Below are positions 26,201 to 37,100 of a stretch of DNA of 64,000 nucleotides, in pieces (positions within the stretch are counted from its first letter, which is position 1; each line of letters opens with the position of its first letter). The notes under the pieces are model-generated. The model made no database searches and was not told the DNA's origin. It worked only from the letters and a program-made list of their open reading frames with translations. The translations under genes and the position numbers were made by a program. The stretch comes from Litoditis marina (taxonomy: Eukaryota; Nematoda; Chromadorea; Rhabditida; Rhabditidae): the NCBI GenBank assembly GCA_964036275.1, contig OZ038440.1:10205690-10269689 (forward strand), read 5' to 3'.

Positions 26201-27582
26201 GAAAAGCTCTGACTTCATTATGAGGTTGCTCTCTTTGTTTCAGTTGCCTTCTTCATTGTTGTTTTTTCTCACTTGCTCTGACCTGTTGGTTTGTCATCGA
26301 ACCAGGTTGGGTGTAATCCGAGGGACCATCCGGCGGCTAGAGAGAGACAGTCGTGAAAGGCGACCAAACGGGGGTACGGGGGTCGCCAGTCGCTAAAAGT
26401 TATGGAATCGTTGGATAATATTCGGAATGTAAACACATTTTTTATAGTTACAGTGTAGAGAACACTTAGAAGGAAGAGAAATGGAAAATGATAGTGGAAT
26501 GTTCAGCCTCTGTCCACATAGGTCGTGCGTACTTTCCGTCTCGCGGTTTATTTTTTTTACCTAGATCTATGGTGCCGTTTCGAGATTTTTTTCCCTGAAG
26601 TACAGAACAGTACGTAAAATGACAAGTTATATTTCACTGAGCTCTTCGGAATATGGATGATTCCTACCGCGCTAGAAGGGGTACTAGCATTAGATTGTAG
26701 CGCATCCTCTGATCAAAATCAGTTGCTGTATGTATATGTTGATATTTGATTAGGACACATTGCACGCATTGTCCAAACAAATAATTTGAAACTCACGCGT
26801 GACGATCAGTGTATCCGTGACTGTCCGGATCAGAATTAGTCGACGGAATATCCGTCGTCACGACGGAGGCAGAAGGTGTCGTGCACGACAGCACGTCCGG
26901 CGTATTTCCTACAGGGTGACAATGTTTTCTTATGACTATTTGCAAAAAAATGAAAAGCAACAAAAAATTATAAAGAAGATGTGAACGTCTCTGACAGCTG
27001 AAAATGTTATTAGACACCAGTGCTCGAGAGTTGTATGTTATAAGTGAAACGGTCAGCACGCCATTGATAGTTAATGTTTTCCACACGAACAACATTTACC
27101 TACAAGATTCAACTAGGTGTTATTCACAATACTGGCTAGCGTCATGCGTGCTGTGTTCCAGGCATAGAAGTCACCCAATATATGCACTAGGGTATCAAAG
27201 TTGTGAATAAAAGGCGATCAGGGTGTTACAAGTGTTTTTGAAAGGTGACTTCGAGTTTACTGCCTTGACATACTGCATGTGACCGAAACCTGGTCAGTTT
27301 GCAATGGAGATGACCAGCGTTTCTACAATAATTCCGAGTTGGTGAGAAGCTCACGGGGTACCTCATGAGATATTTGAGGGATCGTTACCACGCCAGGTTT
27401 CGCGAAATAGTGCGCAAAAGAAGAGACGCAGGTTACAATCCAGAAGCCGGAATCTTCGTGACTACCTTTGGTGAGATAACAACCGTACCTCCAATGACAA
27501 CAGCAATGACGGAGCCTCGGCGGTTGAACATGTCCAATGCACGAGCTGTAGCACCACAACACGCCTCGCCTCCGGGCTCCAT
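17283..27582 (-). CDS. SIPA1: SIPA1-type Rap GTPase-activating protein (RapGAP, PDZ, coiled coil)
   Basis: Predicted to stimulate GTP hydrolysis by Rap1 at junctions or synapse-like sites. The model has 24 exons, all in phase, giving 913 residues; human SIPA1 has 1042 and the SIPA1L proteins about 1800. Order: low-complexity N-terminus (1-110); a region ending [13 protein letters not shown] and [17 protein letters not shown] (about 168-215); Rap-GAP domain (about 310-560) with [19 protein letters not shown], the asparagine thumb in [14 protein letters not shown] at about residue 387, and [12 protein letters not shown]; a PDZ domain (637-720) with WGFHV and [13 protein letters not shown]; and a C-terminal coiled coil (about 855-913) ending at the TAG at 17283. 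These blocks match SIPA1/SIPA1L in order and spacing. The start (Met at 27582) follows an in-frame stop about 40 nt upstream. One intron (22973 down to 22515) uses a GC donor. The first three exons rest on splice phase rather than homology and are less sure than the rest. Confidence 0.92.
18223..18430 (-). repeat. tRNA-like SINE, copy 1
   Basis: Read on the minus strand, this stretch matches 23141-23339 over about 200 bp with moderate divergence. Its 3' half carries an A-box-like TAGCGCAGTGATTAGCGC with GCGC/GCGC pairing, and a B-box-like GCAGGTTCGATTCC, about as far apart as in a tRNA. It lies in an intron of the Rap GAP gene, within about 75 bp of the exon at 18505-18642. Not called as a tRNA because the acceptor stem and anticodon arm pair poorly. 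Confidence 0.65.
22190..22356. repeat. Imperfect tandem duplication beside a Rap GAP exon
   Basis: About 60 bp at 22203-22262 (ATGGCGTGCATCGAGATC and onward) recurs at 22299-22356 (ATGGTGTGTATCGAGATA and onward), each preceded by a TAGTTTGAT motif. The second copy ends exactly at the 3' end of the exon 22514-22357 and supplies its splice donor (gtatag on the minus strand). Confidence 0.55.
23141..23339 (+). repeat. tRNA-like SINE, copy 2
   Basis: Second copy of the element at 18223-18430, in the opposite orientation. Shared features are TATAGTCG at the 5' end, GGTACTGTATATCTCACTT, then TGCTCTAATAGCGC-like and TTTTGCTCGCAGGTTCGATT boxes, ending in an A/T-rich tail with AATTTGGCAC. It lies in the intron just upstream of the 23096-22974 exon of the Rap GAP gene. 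Confidence 0.65.
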
Positions 27583-27607
27583 CGCCGGGTTACGGTACAA
27601 CGGGAGC

Positions 27608-28015
27608 ACACATTAGAGGGGGTTAGAACATCTGAAAAGTAGTGGAAACCCCCTGAGAGGATAGTGGAGAGGATGTACACAACAAATAAGAACTATAGTC
27701 ACGTGCAACGTGTGGAACACAATAAAATATGTCATTGCGAAAAAGTGTACAATGCGTTTGAACAATTCCGTGACCGGAAGCACATATTGAAGGGGGTCGT
27801 AACATCTGAAAAATAATGGAAACGGGTGGGAAGACAGAATAGTGCTAATCGGAATGGTCACGTGACATATGTGAAACAGAATGAAATTTGTGATTGTGAA
27901 AGTTTCTGATGTGTACATCTGAAAAACCAGTGCAAAAAGAGCAGAAGTATATTCACGTGAAATGTGTGAAGCACAGTGAAACTGTTAAACGTGAGAAAAG
28001 TGCACAACTGCTGTC
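27608..28015. repeat. Diverged tandem repeats with CACGTGAAA motif
   Basis: Three diverged units start near 27608, 27778 and 27910. Each has ACATCTGAAAA followed some 60-100 bp later by a variant of TCACGTGAAACGTGTGAA and then a CACAGTGAAA-like run. Related single copies of the CACGTGAAACGTGTGAAAC motif occur elsewhere, for example near 30266 and 43570. Confidence 0.55.
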
Positions 28016-31000
28016 ACTGTAGTATTGAGCATAGTCCGAAACGCCCAACCTGATCGGATTATGACAAAATAGTTCAGGTCAAATGTGGCTCATCCTTGAG
28101 TTTGACGGTCCCCGACGTTTCAGAACTTTCCGTTGTGTAACCAGTGTGGATATATGATCAGAACGCTTGGTGAGAGATGCATTTGATGCATGAACATATA
28201 AATCTGGCACAATTACATTTCGAAGAGAATTGAAGATGTCGCGTGTCGCCACAATAAGCTGAGATCATAATGTATGCGACACTTTGAACGGAGTGCCGAC
28301 AGTTTGAGCTCGCTCAGCAAGTTGGAGAGATAATATGTATGACATAATGAAAAGATGTTTCTTTCCTGTAGATACATCATGCTACATCCGAATATTATAT
28401 ATAAATGCAGAATTAAAGAAGGTTACGTGGTCCAATCGCAACGCTTCAGTCCTTTAAACTGCAATAAATTTTTCAGTTGAAGTTGAAAGGACCGTTGACC
28501 CGGGATCGGTCCACATAATCGTCCTTCTTTAACCACATACGACTACAGCGGAGAGAAACCCCGTGTTTTATATAATAATTCTCTCCATAGACTACAAAAA
28601 AAACATTTTACTCCGGCCTTCTAACATAGCTTTGTCTCTCGTGTTTATATGTTATATAACACACGCGGCAGGGCAACTGCTATATTTAGCAGCAGCAATC
28701 GATAGAAGGAACCCACTCCTAGTTCTCTGTTATTGAAATAATGAAAAGAGGGTGAGAAGAGGGCATGTCAAGAATAGGAATAGGTTTCAAACACTTCTAG
28801 AATAGAAAAAAACACCCAATTGTTTCGGGTTTGGGTTTGTATTGGGTTGTATATTTTCAGTCGTCTTTCAATATTTCGTACAACTTGTCTGCATCGTTGT
28901 TTCGGAAATATTTCCCTTCTGGTTGTTGAAGGGGCTGTTTAGGTGTTGCTCAGTCACCAGCATTTTCGGAGAGCAAATTTGGAAATTCGAGAATTCGTCA
29001 AACAAATCTTTGATTCAGAAATGTTCCTCAAACGTTTTCAGAACTTTCGAATTCGTGAGCAGTGAAAATAGCTGGTGCCGCGAACGACAAAATTACCTCG
29101 ATAAATAATGTATTGATAAAATACTAATTCAAACTTGAAAGCAACATATCTCTACTACGCCTGACCAGTTCACTAGGATGACACTAATTCAATCGGCATT
29201 CGTACTCAATGCACTAATTCCGAGGATCACACACAGCAGAAAGTCAGGTGTACAGTGGGAAGAATCAAAGAACCACGTCGTAAAAAGGGGAACGCTGAGT
29301 TTAGCAAGTGAGCGATATCTGAGTTCAGGTCGATCTCATACAGATTTCATCTACAGATACACAATAAAAAGAGAAATCATAACTAACAAATGTCACCGTC
29401 ATCGCCTCTTTGAAAAAATTAAGGAAGAGCAGGAAGTACTGTGAAAGCAGATGAAAACGGGCCGAAATTATTTCATTCAGATTTGTATTAAATTCATAAA
29501 AACCACTGTTTTCATTTTCAAGGGAGGTATAGGAGTCAAGGGAGGTATGGAACCGACTTCGAACCGTTTATTCTCCGCCCCTGAATGTGGTGAAAAGAGG
29601 ATGGACGAACCACTTGAAAAGAATTGGGTGAGATAATGGACGGAACAATATTTACATTGTCATCTTTCCGCCATATGAACTGTTTATCCGAAATGAAGCA
29701 CAGTCATTGTTCGAGAAATAGAGAGCACGAATGTGAAGAGATGCAGAGTGAAAATATACTTGAACGATAAAAAGTGTGAAACCTCGCGTATAGCTATGAT
29801 CTATTACCTATATTTAAAAATTTCTTCTATCTATCTAGAATCTAGGGCAAAATTAACCACATAGACTTCGAGCAAGGCATCGAGAAGTATGTCACATCGC
29901 CAAAATATCCTCCCAGGGTTCGAAACTGTAATTTTTTTTCTAGAACTGTAATATTTTCTAGATTTTTGAATTGAACTCTTGTCTGTCTATTTTGGATCTG
30001 TATGGATCGTGTGATCAAAATCGCAGACTCGAGCTACTCACTAGAAATCAATAATTACAGTTCGACTGGTGTACTGTAGGTGTGCACGAACGACTGAAAC
30101 GGAGTATGGATAGTTTCATGCGAAATAGAAATAGACAAACAAACAGCTGTCGCTAGCGGCTCCATTAGTAGGGAGGGCAAATAATGATAAATACTCGCAG
30201 CAAATTGTAAACTAATGACAAATCGTATAAATCCTACGATTTCCAATATCATACTAGACAACGAAAAGTTTTCACGTGAAACGTGTGAAACTCGCAAAAG
30301 CAGTCAAATTTTCAATAATGAGGAAAACTTGAAAAAAATATAAAATAAAAACGTCAATCGCTCCAGGACAGTGTTCTGAGATTGATTCGCGTGTTATGTC
30401 CTAATTTCACTGGCCAGTGTAATTCATGTAAGCATGATAGAGTGAATACAATACAATTTATTTGTGTGAGTTAATACGTGAGAACACATCAAGAATTATG
30501 CACTGAAGTATTTCACGTTTTCTATCCCACGTTTTATTTGACTTCGAGAGTTCGAGTATTAATTTTGTCGTGTCCATATTTGACCAAAAGCTCAAAGCTG
30601 TGCCACATTTCTTGCAATACAAATAAAAGAAAAAAGGCCAAATGTGAAGAAACTTGCAGATATGTCCTTTTATGTAGTAAAGTATCGGAAATATTGCTCT
30701 TAGTGTGTTGTTACAAAGATCGCTAATTAAGGGAATTCTCTATTTTGTATTGAGGGCATATTGACTTGGCGAAGATCGATGTTTGCTTTACGAGGAGCAC
30801 ATGTGTGATATGTTTGTCAGATGTCCCGAGGCCAGTCAAACAGTTTGAGCTATTTATGAAAAAAGTATTGATCAAACAGAAAACACTGGAGATTCTGCAA
30901 CAAGAGACCAGCAGCTCTCAGTTGCATTAAAATGAGCCTCGAAACACTGGTGTCTCATAGAAAAGAAACTAGCTGAGTCCGGCTAGGTGCTGACACGTTG

Positions 31001-31208
31001 GTTTTGGTTGAATAGGAAGATTTTCGAGCCAGCTAGATCAGGTTCACCGGAAGTTGGTGGGACGAGGTTGATTGCCTGAGGCGACCGCTCGCGTGGATGC
31101 CGCGTGGCGGTTCCTCTTCTGCGCGCCTCTATCCCTCATGAATCAAATAGACGCATGTGATGAGAGCGTGCGGAGTAGTAGTACGAGATGTGGTCCGATT
31201 CTTCATCC

Positions 31209-31326
31209 AACCGGGTTTTCCGGTAACCTAATCATTTTGGTAACCCTTTTATAAGGTTATCTGAGTAGGTAACCTGAAAGTAACTGTAAACCCAAGTTAG
31301 GCTACCGTTCAAACTAATAGTAAATA
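31209..31326 (+). repeat. Truncated copy of the GGTAACC fold-back element
   Basis: Starts AACCGGGTTTTCCGGTAACC and follows the left half of the element at 15436-15678, through GTAGGTAACCTGAAAGTAAC and the ACCGTTCAAACTAA centre, then ends. The right arm is missing. Confidence 0.6.
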
Positions 31327-31881
31327 TACTTAGAACAATGAGGTGTGAATAGTCTATAATAAAACTTTTTCTGCTCACCAGAAATATACATGTTGAAAAC
31401 AGAGGGAAAGTAGTAAACTAACGGGTGGAACCCACGCGGCCACGTTGGAAAAAGAACATCACTAGTCCCACGGAATGAGAATCTCCACATCAAGAAAATG
31501 TTTGTTATACTATTTCGATCAAAACTTCATTCACGAATACGAGGCTGCTATATGGAACAATTTGGTGGTTGCATTGAACGACATTGAGATCGTAGGTATC
31601 CACTCCCACGTCGAAATTACACAACGAAATACTATTCATTTTTACCCGTGATACTCTCTGGTGGAGTGTCGCGTAAACTGGTACGTTTTAAAAACAATCC
31701 AGAGATTTCGAACTATTAATATTCTTAGACGGGTGGAAAAAGTGTGTCTCTTATGATTTTCATTTGCTTATGAAGCACATAACGGAGAAACGCTTTTCCT
31801 CCTCCTTCTCTCTTGTCCTCTCTTCGTTCTCATCTCTCGACTTTTTCTACCGCCCTTTTCTCTCCTTCTCTATCTCGTGAA

Positions 31882-31883
<2 letters not shown>

Positions 31884-31945
<62 letters not shown>

Positions 31946-32027
31946 CCTCCCTCTCTCCCTCTATCTCTCTCTCTCTCTCTCTTTCTCTCTCTATCTCTCT
32001 CTCTCCCTCTCTCTCTCTCTCTTTCTC

Positions 32028-32075
<48 letters not shown>
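31884..32075 (+). repeat. CT dinucleotide tract upstream of bir-1
   Basis: About 190 bases of nearly pure CT repeats with a few C-runs and TTTCT or TAT interruptions. It ends about 380 bp upstream of the bir-1 start codon. Open frames of up to 130 codons across it encode only Ser/Leu or Arg/Glu repeats and are artefacts. Confidence 0.95.
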
Positions 32076-32078
<3 letters not shown>

Positions 32079-32453
32079 CATAACCTCCTCCTCCAATCAA
32101 CTAGTCATGAAATCGTGTTCTGTAAGAGTTTTATTAAACCATATTGTAACTACCTTGTCATTCAAGCCAAGTATCAATGCACGAGAACTGCAAGAATTCT
32201 TCTAACCAGCAGCCAGGAAATTACAGTACCTACTGTAACGTCAGCGCTCTCCATGCTATCCGCTCTTTACAGTGATGCGCGCCTAAGATGCAGTAATGTG
32301 CCCGCCCAATAAACCCCGCAGCGACGTTTTAAAAATTCATGCTGTGCGCTACGCTTTTTTTGTAATTTTTATTATTATATCTGCATTTCCTATTATTGAT
32401 TTCGTATGTTTTGTTTCACGTTCTCGGTAATTTAATACCCATATTTTACAGCA

Positions 32454-33766
32454 ATGAGCTCAGTAGGGCCTTCGCTAATCAGCGACTTTCTATCGAAAGC
32501 ATCTGATTTGGTATTCGCTTCAAATCGACTGAAAACCTTTAACAACAACAATGAGTGGCCGTACGATGAGGGAAACAATCTTTGTACCTCTGTTAATGTA
32601 AGTTCTTGTTCTTCATTGAGTTTTTTTTTATATTTTCTCGAAGAAACACGGGATGTAATATCACAATTCCATACCTAATCTTTCTTTTTATATAGTTTTA
32701 TACATAGACAAAAATTCGCAATTATCACGAGAGATTGTCACTAGTTTCCAGTATACATCGTGCAAGCACGCTTTTGATATTGGCTAGGTTACTACATTCA
32801 TGTAATTGAAATCTTCATTGTGGGTTTAAAAGACGCGTCAAATGAGTTCGAGTTGAATCCTTTATCAATGACAGGTTAATATCGCAGCCGTAAATAGTAA
32901 ATAGGTGTGGATACATACAGATAATAAAAATTCTGCACGAGAATTCATTTTTGCGATCAACAATGCCATCCAAGGGTTAAAAAGTATTCTTCAACTTCAA
33001 TGTTAAGCTTGCTGCCGCCGGTTTTGTATGCACAGCTACCAAGGATGAACCATGCTCTGCGCAATGTCCGTTCTGTGAAAAGGAGCTAGTTTTCGATGCC
33101 ACAGATGATCCATGGCAAGTTTATACTTTGTATTATTGGACTACTGGCGAGTTTTTGTGGTCACACTTTCTTCAGTTTTAATTATTGAATCGTGGCTGCA
33201 GTCTTCACAGCTGAAGTTGCCTAAAAACGTCATTATTTATTATCCTCTTTTTTTTCCTCATTAACTTTCTACAAAATTTTATACTTTGGGTGTGTAATAT
33301 ATAATTTCAGGGATGAGCATCGAAATCGGTGTCCTTCCTGTCCGTTCGTCACCTTAGGGAAGCTTAATGAAAGCGATTGGCTAGTCAAGGACTATTTGGA
33401 GTTAGCCGGCTCTCTTTATGCTCTGGAAAAGGTATAAATTATTTTATTGACTTTTACATACAACAAAATTCTGTGAAAGCTATCCTTTCTCTAAAAGTTG
33501 GAGGTTTTTTCTATGATTGATTTCTCGCCCCTTCAAGATTAGGTGTCCTGTATGTGGTTTGGTCGATAAGGTAGTTTTTTTCATGATAAATTAGACTCCA
33601 TGCACATTTCTTTTTCTGTATATGGTTTTATAACACTTTCATAAAAATCGAAATGTTACTTTGCACTTTGCAGAAGGGTGAATGGTTGAACTACCTTTCT
33701 CAATTCGAGAAGGCTTTCGCCGAAGTGAAGGCCATGTCCGAGAAGAAGATGAACATCAAGCACTGA
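32454..33766 (+). CDS. bir-1: Survivin-type BIR protein (BIR-1)
   Basis: Chromosomal passenger complex subunit homologous to survivin, needed for chromosome segregation and cytokinesis. Exons: 32454-32597, 33008-33114, 33311-33431, 33674-33766; 154 residues (human survivin 142, C. elegans BIR-1 155). A single BIR domain spans roughly residues 24-100. Zinc ligands are Cys68, Cys71, His87 and Cys94, in a CPFC then DEHRNRCPSC context. The block KELVFDATDDPWDEH closely resembles the C. elegans protein, and the C-terminal part is helix-forming as in survivin. The start codon lies two bases after an acceptor-like TTTTACAG, as expected for trans-splicing. The second intron begins GCAAGT directly after ATG: splicing at the only nearby GT would bring a stop into frame, so a GC-AG intron is required. 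skp-1 follows on the same strand after 353 bp. Confidence 0.93.
33115..33310 (+). other. GC-AG intron in bir-1
   Basis: The codon for Trp84 is split TG|G across this intron, and the intron starts gcaagt and ends tttcag. Using the GT four bases downstream shifts the next exon into a frame that reads GGA TGA. Confidence 0.85.
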
Positions 33767-34084
33767 TAATGTAATTGTACATATTTCACAGTCGTTTTCT
33801 GAGTGATCTCTAATCCAACATTTTTCATATGTTCGGTCTCCTCTTGTCTGACCTCATTATTTGTGTTCACAATTCCTTCTATTCGCCTATTCATTCCAGG
33901 CCTTGTTTTTCTCACTTAGCAATATGTATATGATCACGTGTCCATAAATATATTTAAACATCTTCATCATCCACGGTATCTATGCATTTGGTGTGAACTA
34001 CCATATTATACCTCCCTTTTTCTGCCTCGTCGGGTGTTTTTTTTTGTTTTTCACACAGTTGATGTCATTCCTGATGTTCTCATT

Positions 34085-34119
34085 GCAGAGTTTAATACCG
34101 AAGCAGACGCAAAACTACA
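34085..34119 (+). promoter_or_regulatory. Candidate trans-splice acceptor and short 5' leader of skp-1
   Basis: TTCTCATTGCAG ends at 34088, followed by about 31 bases and then the skp-1 ATG at 34120. It lies 322 bp after the bir-1 stop codon. Such a site is what a downstream operon gene needs for spliced-leader addition. The leader sequence cannot be seen in genomic DNA, so this is inference. Confidence 0.55.
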
Positions 34120-37100
34120 ATGTCTCTCAGGCTCTCAGAGTGGGTTCTATTATTTCAACCCTCGGCAGTTTGATTAGTGCATATTTATGGTCGGGATGGC
34201 TTTTTAATTCGCCAGTTTGTTTTGCTCAAAAGTGGTCAAGATCTGTTGTGTGCGGTTGCAAAGGGAGGTGAAAATTTATTTTAAGAAATCGAAGAATACG
34301 CGAAAACTAAGAAAGGGCGAAAGGTTTTCTGTGGTGCTTTGCATACCAGCAGTCGCTCGTCCCACAGACAAGAACGGGACGTCCTATGTCCCGGGACGGT
34401 ACCAAGAATTATGGTAGAAGTGGAGCATATAAAAAAACTTTTTTCTCTTTTTTTGTCCTCATTTATGCAAATCTGCTCCATTTCTACCGTAATTCTTGGC
34501 ACCGTCCCTGGACAGTACCGGGACATGAAACGTCCCGTTCTTGTCCCTGGTACAAGCCATCGCCTGAGTACATTCTTACTTTCGTTCGTTTCAGATTGTT
34601 GCCCACGCCTTCGGCGGTAACCGATGAGTACTCGCAAGTGCGTCGCGATCCGTGGTTCCGCGGAAGAGATGACGGCTCGTCCACCGCCCTCGTCACCAGA
34701 GAACCTCCCCCCTACGGGAAACGGTCGTCATTCAAACCCCGTACCCCAGAAGTAAGTATATTATCCTCTTACGCATTTGAGTTATTTATTCACATTCACA
34801 GAGCGTGTGATTTACAGTGGATGAAGGATGGAGTGAAATAGACCTGTCATTAACTTTGAGAAAGAAGTTGTGTTTTGTTTATATATTTTCACTAAGGACT
34901 ATGAAGACAATTTATCCTAATTATGTTTTTTCTTTTCCGTTCAGATAATGTAAATAATTTTGTAATATGTTTTTCTATTCAGGATTTTGGAGATGGTGGA
35001 GCGTTCCCCGAGATTGCGATGGCTCAGTTCCCACTAGGAATGGGACATGGGGATAGAAAGGGTAAAAGTGAGGGTCAACTGGCACTTCAATACGATAAGG
35101 ACGGAAAACTGAGCCACGACGCCATTGCCAAGATTGGTCATGGAAAGGATAAGGTATGTCAGCTGAAACAATGTCATAGCCATGGTGAAATATGCGAATT
35201 ACGTAATGGGGTATGAGCTTCCTAAGAGAGAGAGAGAGAGTGTGTGTGTATCTCTCACTTATTACGTTTCCCGAATGTTGGTGAACTCTCATGATCGACA
35301 CATATCAGAAAATCCTTCAATGCCTTCTTCTGTCATTATCCGTACTATTGAGTCACTTGAATAGGCAGAAAAGATTTTATGAAGAGTCGCAAGTGGGAGA
35401 GCCTCTGCTGAAATAAGATTAAGCTTCAAAACCACAACATTAAATAGTCAGGTAAAGCTTTTTTTCAGTCAGAGAATCTACCGGGTTATCGTATCTATGG
35501 CAATTTTTTTCCCAGATAGCGTACATGAAGCGAATTAAGTTTATCCTATATATGATCATTGTTTTTGTGCAGATCGTCTACACGAAGCTGTCTGACATGC
35601 AAGCGAAGGCGTGGGACGAGGACGACGAGAGTCTGCAGAGACCAGACGACGATGCGGTCGCAGAGGCCACCGAGAAGACGAGACTCGCCCTGGAGAAGAT
35701 CACTCAGAGCAAGGCTAGTCTACTAACATACCATACGGAGGCGACTTTGTTGTTCATACAAGTCGATTCAAAATTAGGTGTTTTCCCTAGGCAACCGAAC
35801 TAAAGAACTACACGGTATGTGAGGTTTCCCAAGTCATAAATGCGTATTACAACAAAAAAAACGTGTTTAGATGCAACGTCATTGAGCCTTACGTTGTTGT
35901 ATTCAAACATGGGTTCCATCTTGTAGAATAGTCACTATATTCGTGTAGAACTACGTGGTTGAATGCTCATCACTGTGATAGTCTTTTTAACTCAGCATTT
36001 TGTGAAACAAAAGTAATTTCTCATCTGAACTACATGTTTCAATATTTTGTTATAGTGGTTTAAACTAGTATATGTCTGAACTATTTCGTTTAAAAATTGT
36101 TCCATTTGTCTAATTGTCAGGACTTTGTTAGGGAACGGTTGATTTGTAATTTTGTTCAGGTGGAATCCTCGTTGCCAGTCCGTCATGCCGAGAAACAAGC
36201 ACCAGCTCAATATATTCGGTACACTCCCAGTCAGCAGAGTGGAATGCATGCAGCAGGTGCTGTTCAAGTTTAGATTTCCATAAGTTCTTGTAAACTTTTG
36301 AGGGTTCTGCATTTTTTAGGTCATTGTAAACTTTTTCGCATTCCTATGTACTTTTTCCACGATTGAATCTTGTTTATTGAATCTTGTAATTAGATGTTCT
36401 GTCGAGTGGGTGATGTAGTATAAAATAAGAAATGAAGTTGTTGAGTTGTGCACGATGATGTTTACAGTTTGTTTTAGTACTATGTTTCAGGCTCTCAACA
36501 ACGCATCATTCGCATGGTGGAAGAGCAGAAGGATCCCATGGAACCACCTAAGTTCAAGTTGGTTTTGTTATAGTTTGAACTTCGGACAATCTCTAGAAAT
36601 GCTCTTTTTTCATTTTCAAATGGCGATATCTTTCTTTCAGTTTCTAATGAGTTATACCAAATTCTCTCAATTGATAGATTCCATTTAGAATCAATTCGAA
36701 GATTCCACGAGCTCCTCCCTCCCCACCTGCTCCCGTCATGCACAGTCCACCGAGAAAGGTCTGTAGAGTTGCTCCTTTCTGACTGTATTTTTGCTCGATG
36801 TAGAACAGTAACAATGCTCATGTAGCTAGGCGAAACTGCGATTGTGATTATACTATGTGTCTAGTGGTTTTCAAGTTCTTATTGTAAACCAACCAGTTTC
36901 AAACTCACGTATGAATGATTAATTTATTTGGAAGCCTTGTTGAAGTCCAACGCGAAAAACTCCTCATGAAGTGCATCACTGTTTCTAATACAACTCTGTG
37001 GCTTATAGTTTCTAGTATCAGAGAACAATTTCCTGTCTAATCGCAGTGGAGTTGTGAATTTCTCACTCTTGTTTTTAGAATCAAATTCTAGGTGACGACG

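Larger units (their letters stand above)
17283..27582 (-). other. Exon map of the SIPA1-type gene
   Basis: Exons in transcript order: 27582-27489, 26908-26797, 26392-26283, 26036-25952, 25535-25436, 25109-25067, 24687-24560, 24372-24280, 24006-23841, 23701-23622, 23096-22974 (followed by a GC donor), 22514-22357, 22071-21965, 21746-21609, 21340-21222, 20988-20867, 20597-20468, 20004-19873 (PDZ), 19518-19400 (PDZ end), 19138-19061, 18642-18505, 17989-17833, 17756-17616, 17351-17283. Total 2742 nt, 914 codons with the stop. Boundaries were read by eye and could be off by a base or two where an alternative site is adjacent. Confidence 0.8.
27583..32453. other. Long gap between divergent genes; repeats and CT tract
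   Basis: This 4.9-kb stretch separates the 5' end of the minus-strand Rap GAP gene from the plus-strand bir-1/skp-1 pair, so it should contain both promoters. I see no exon with recognisable homology. It holds a set of diverged tandem repeats (27608-28015), a truncated fold-back copy (31209-31326) and a long CT tract (31884-32075). Confidence 0.5.

Noticed and set aside
31813..32205. 130-codon Ser/Leu frame and its antisense Arg/Glu frames
   Set aside because: Produced by the CT dinucleotide tract, which has no stops in any frame.
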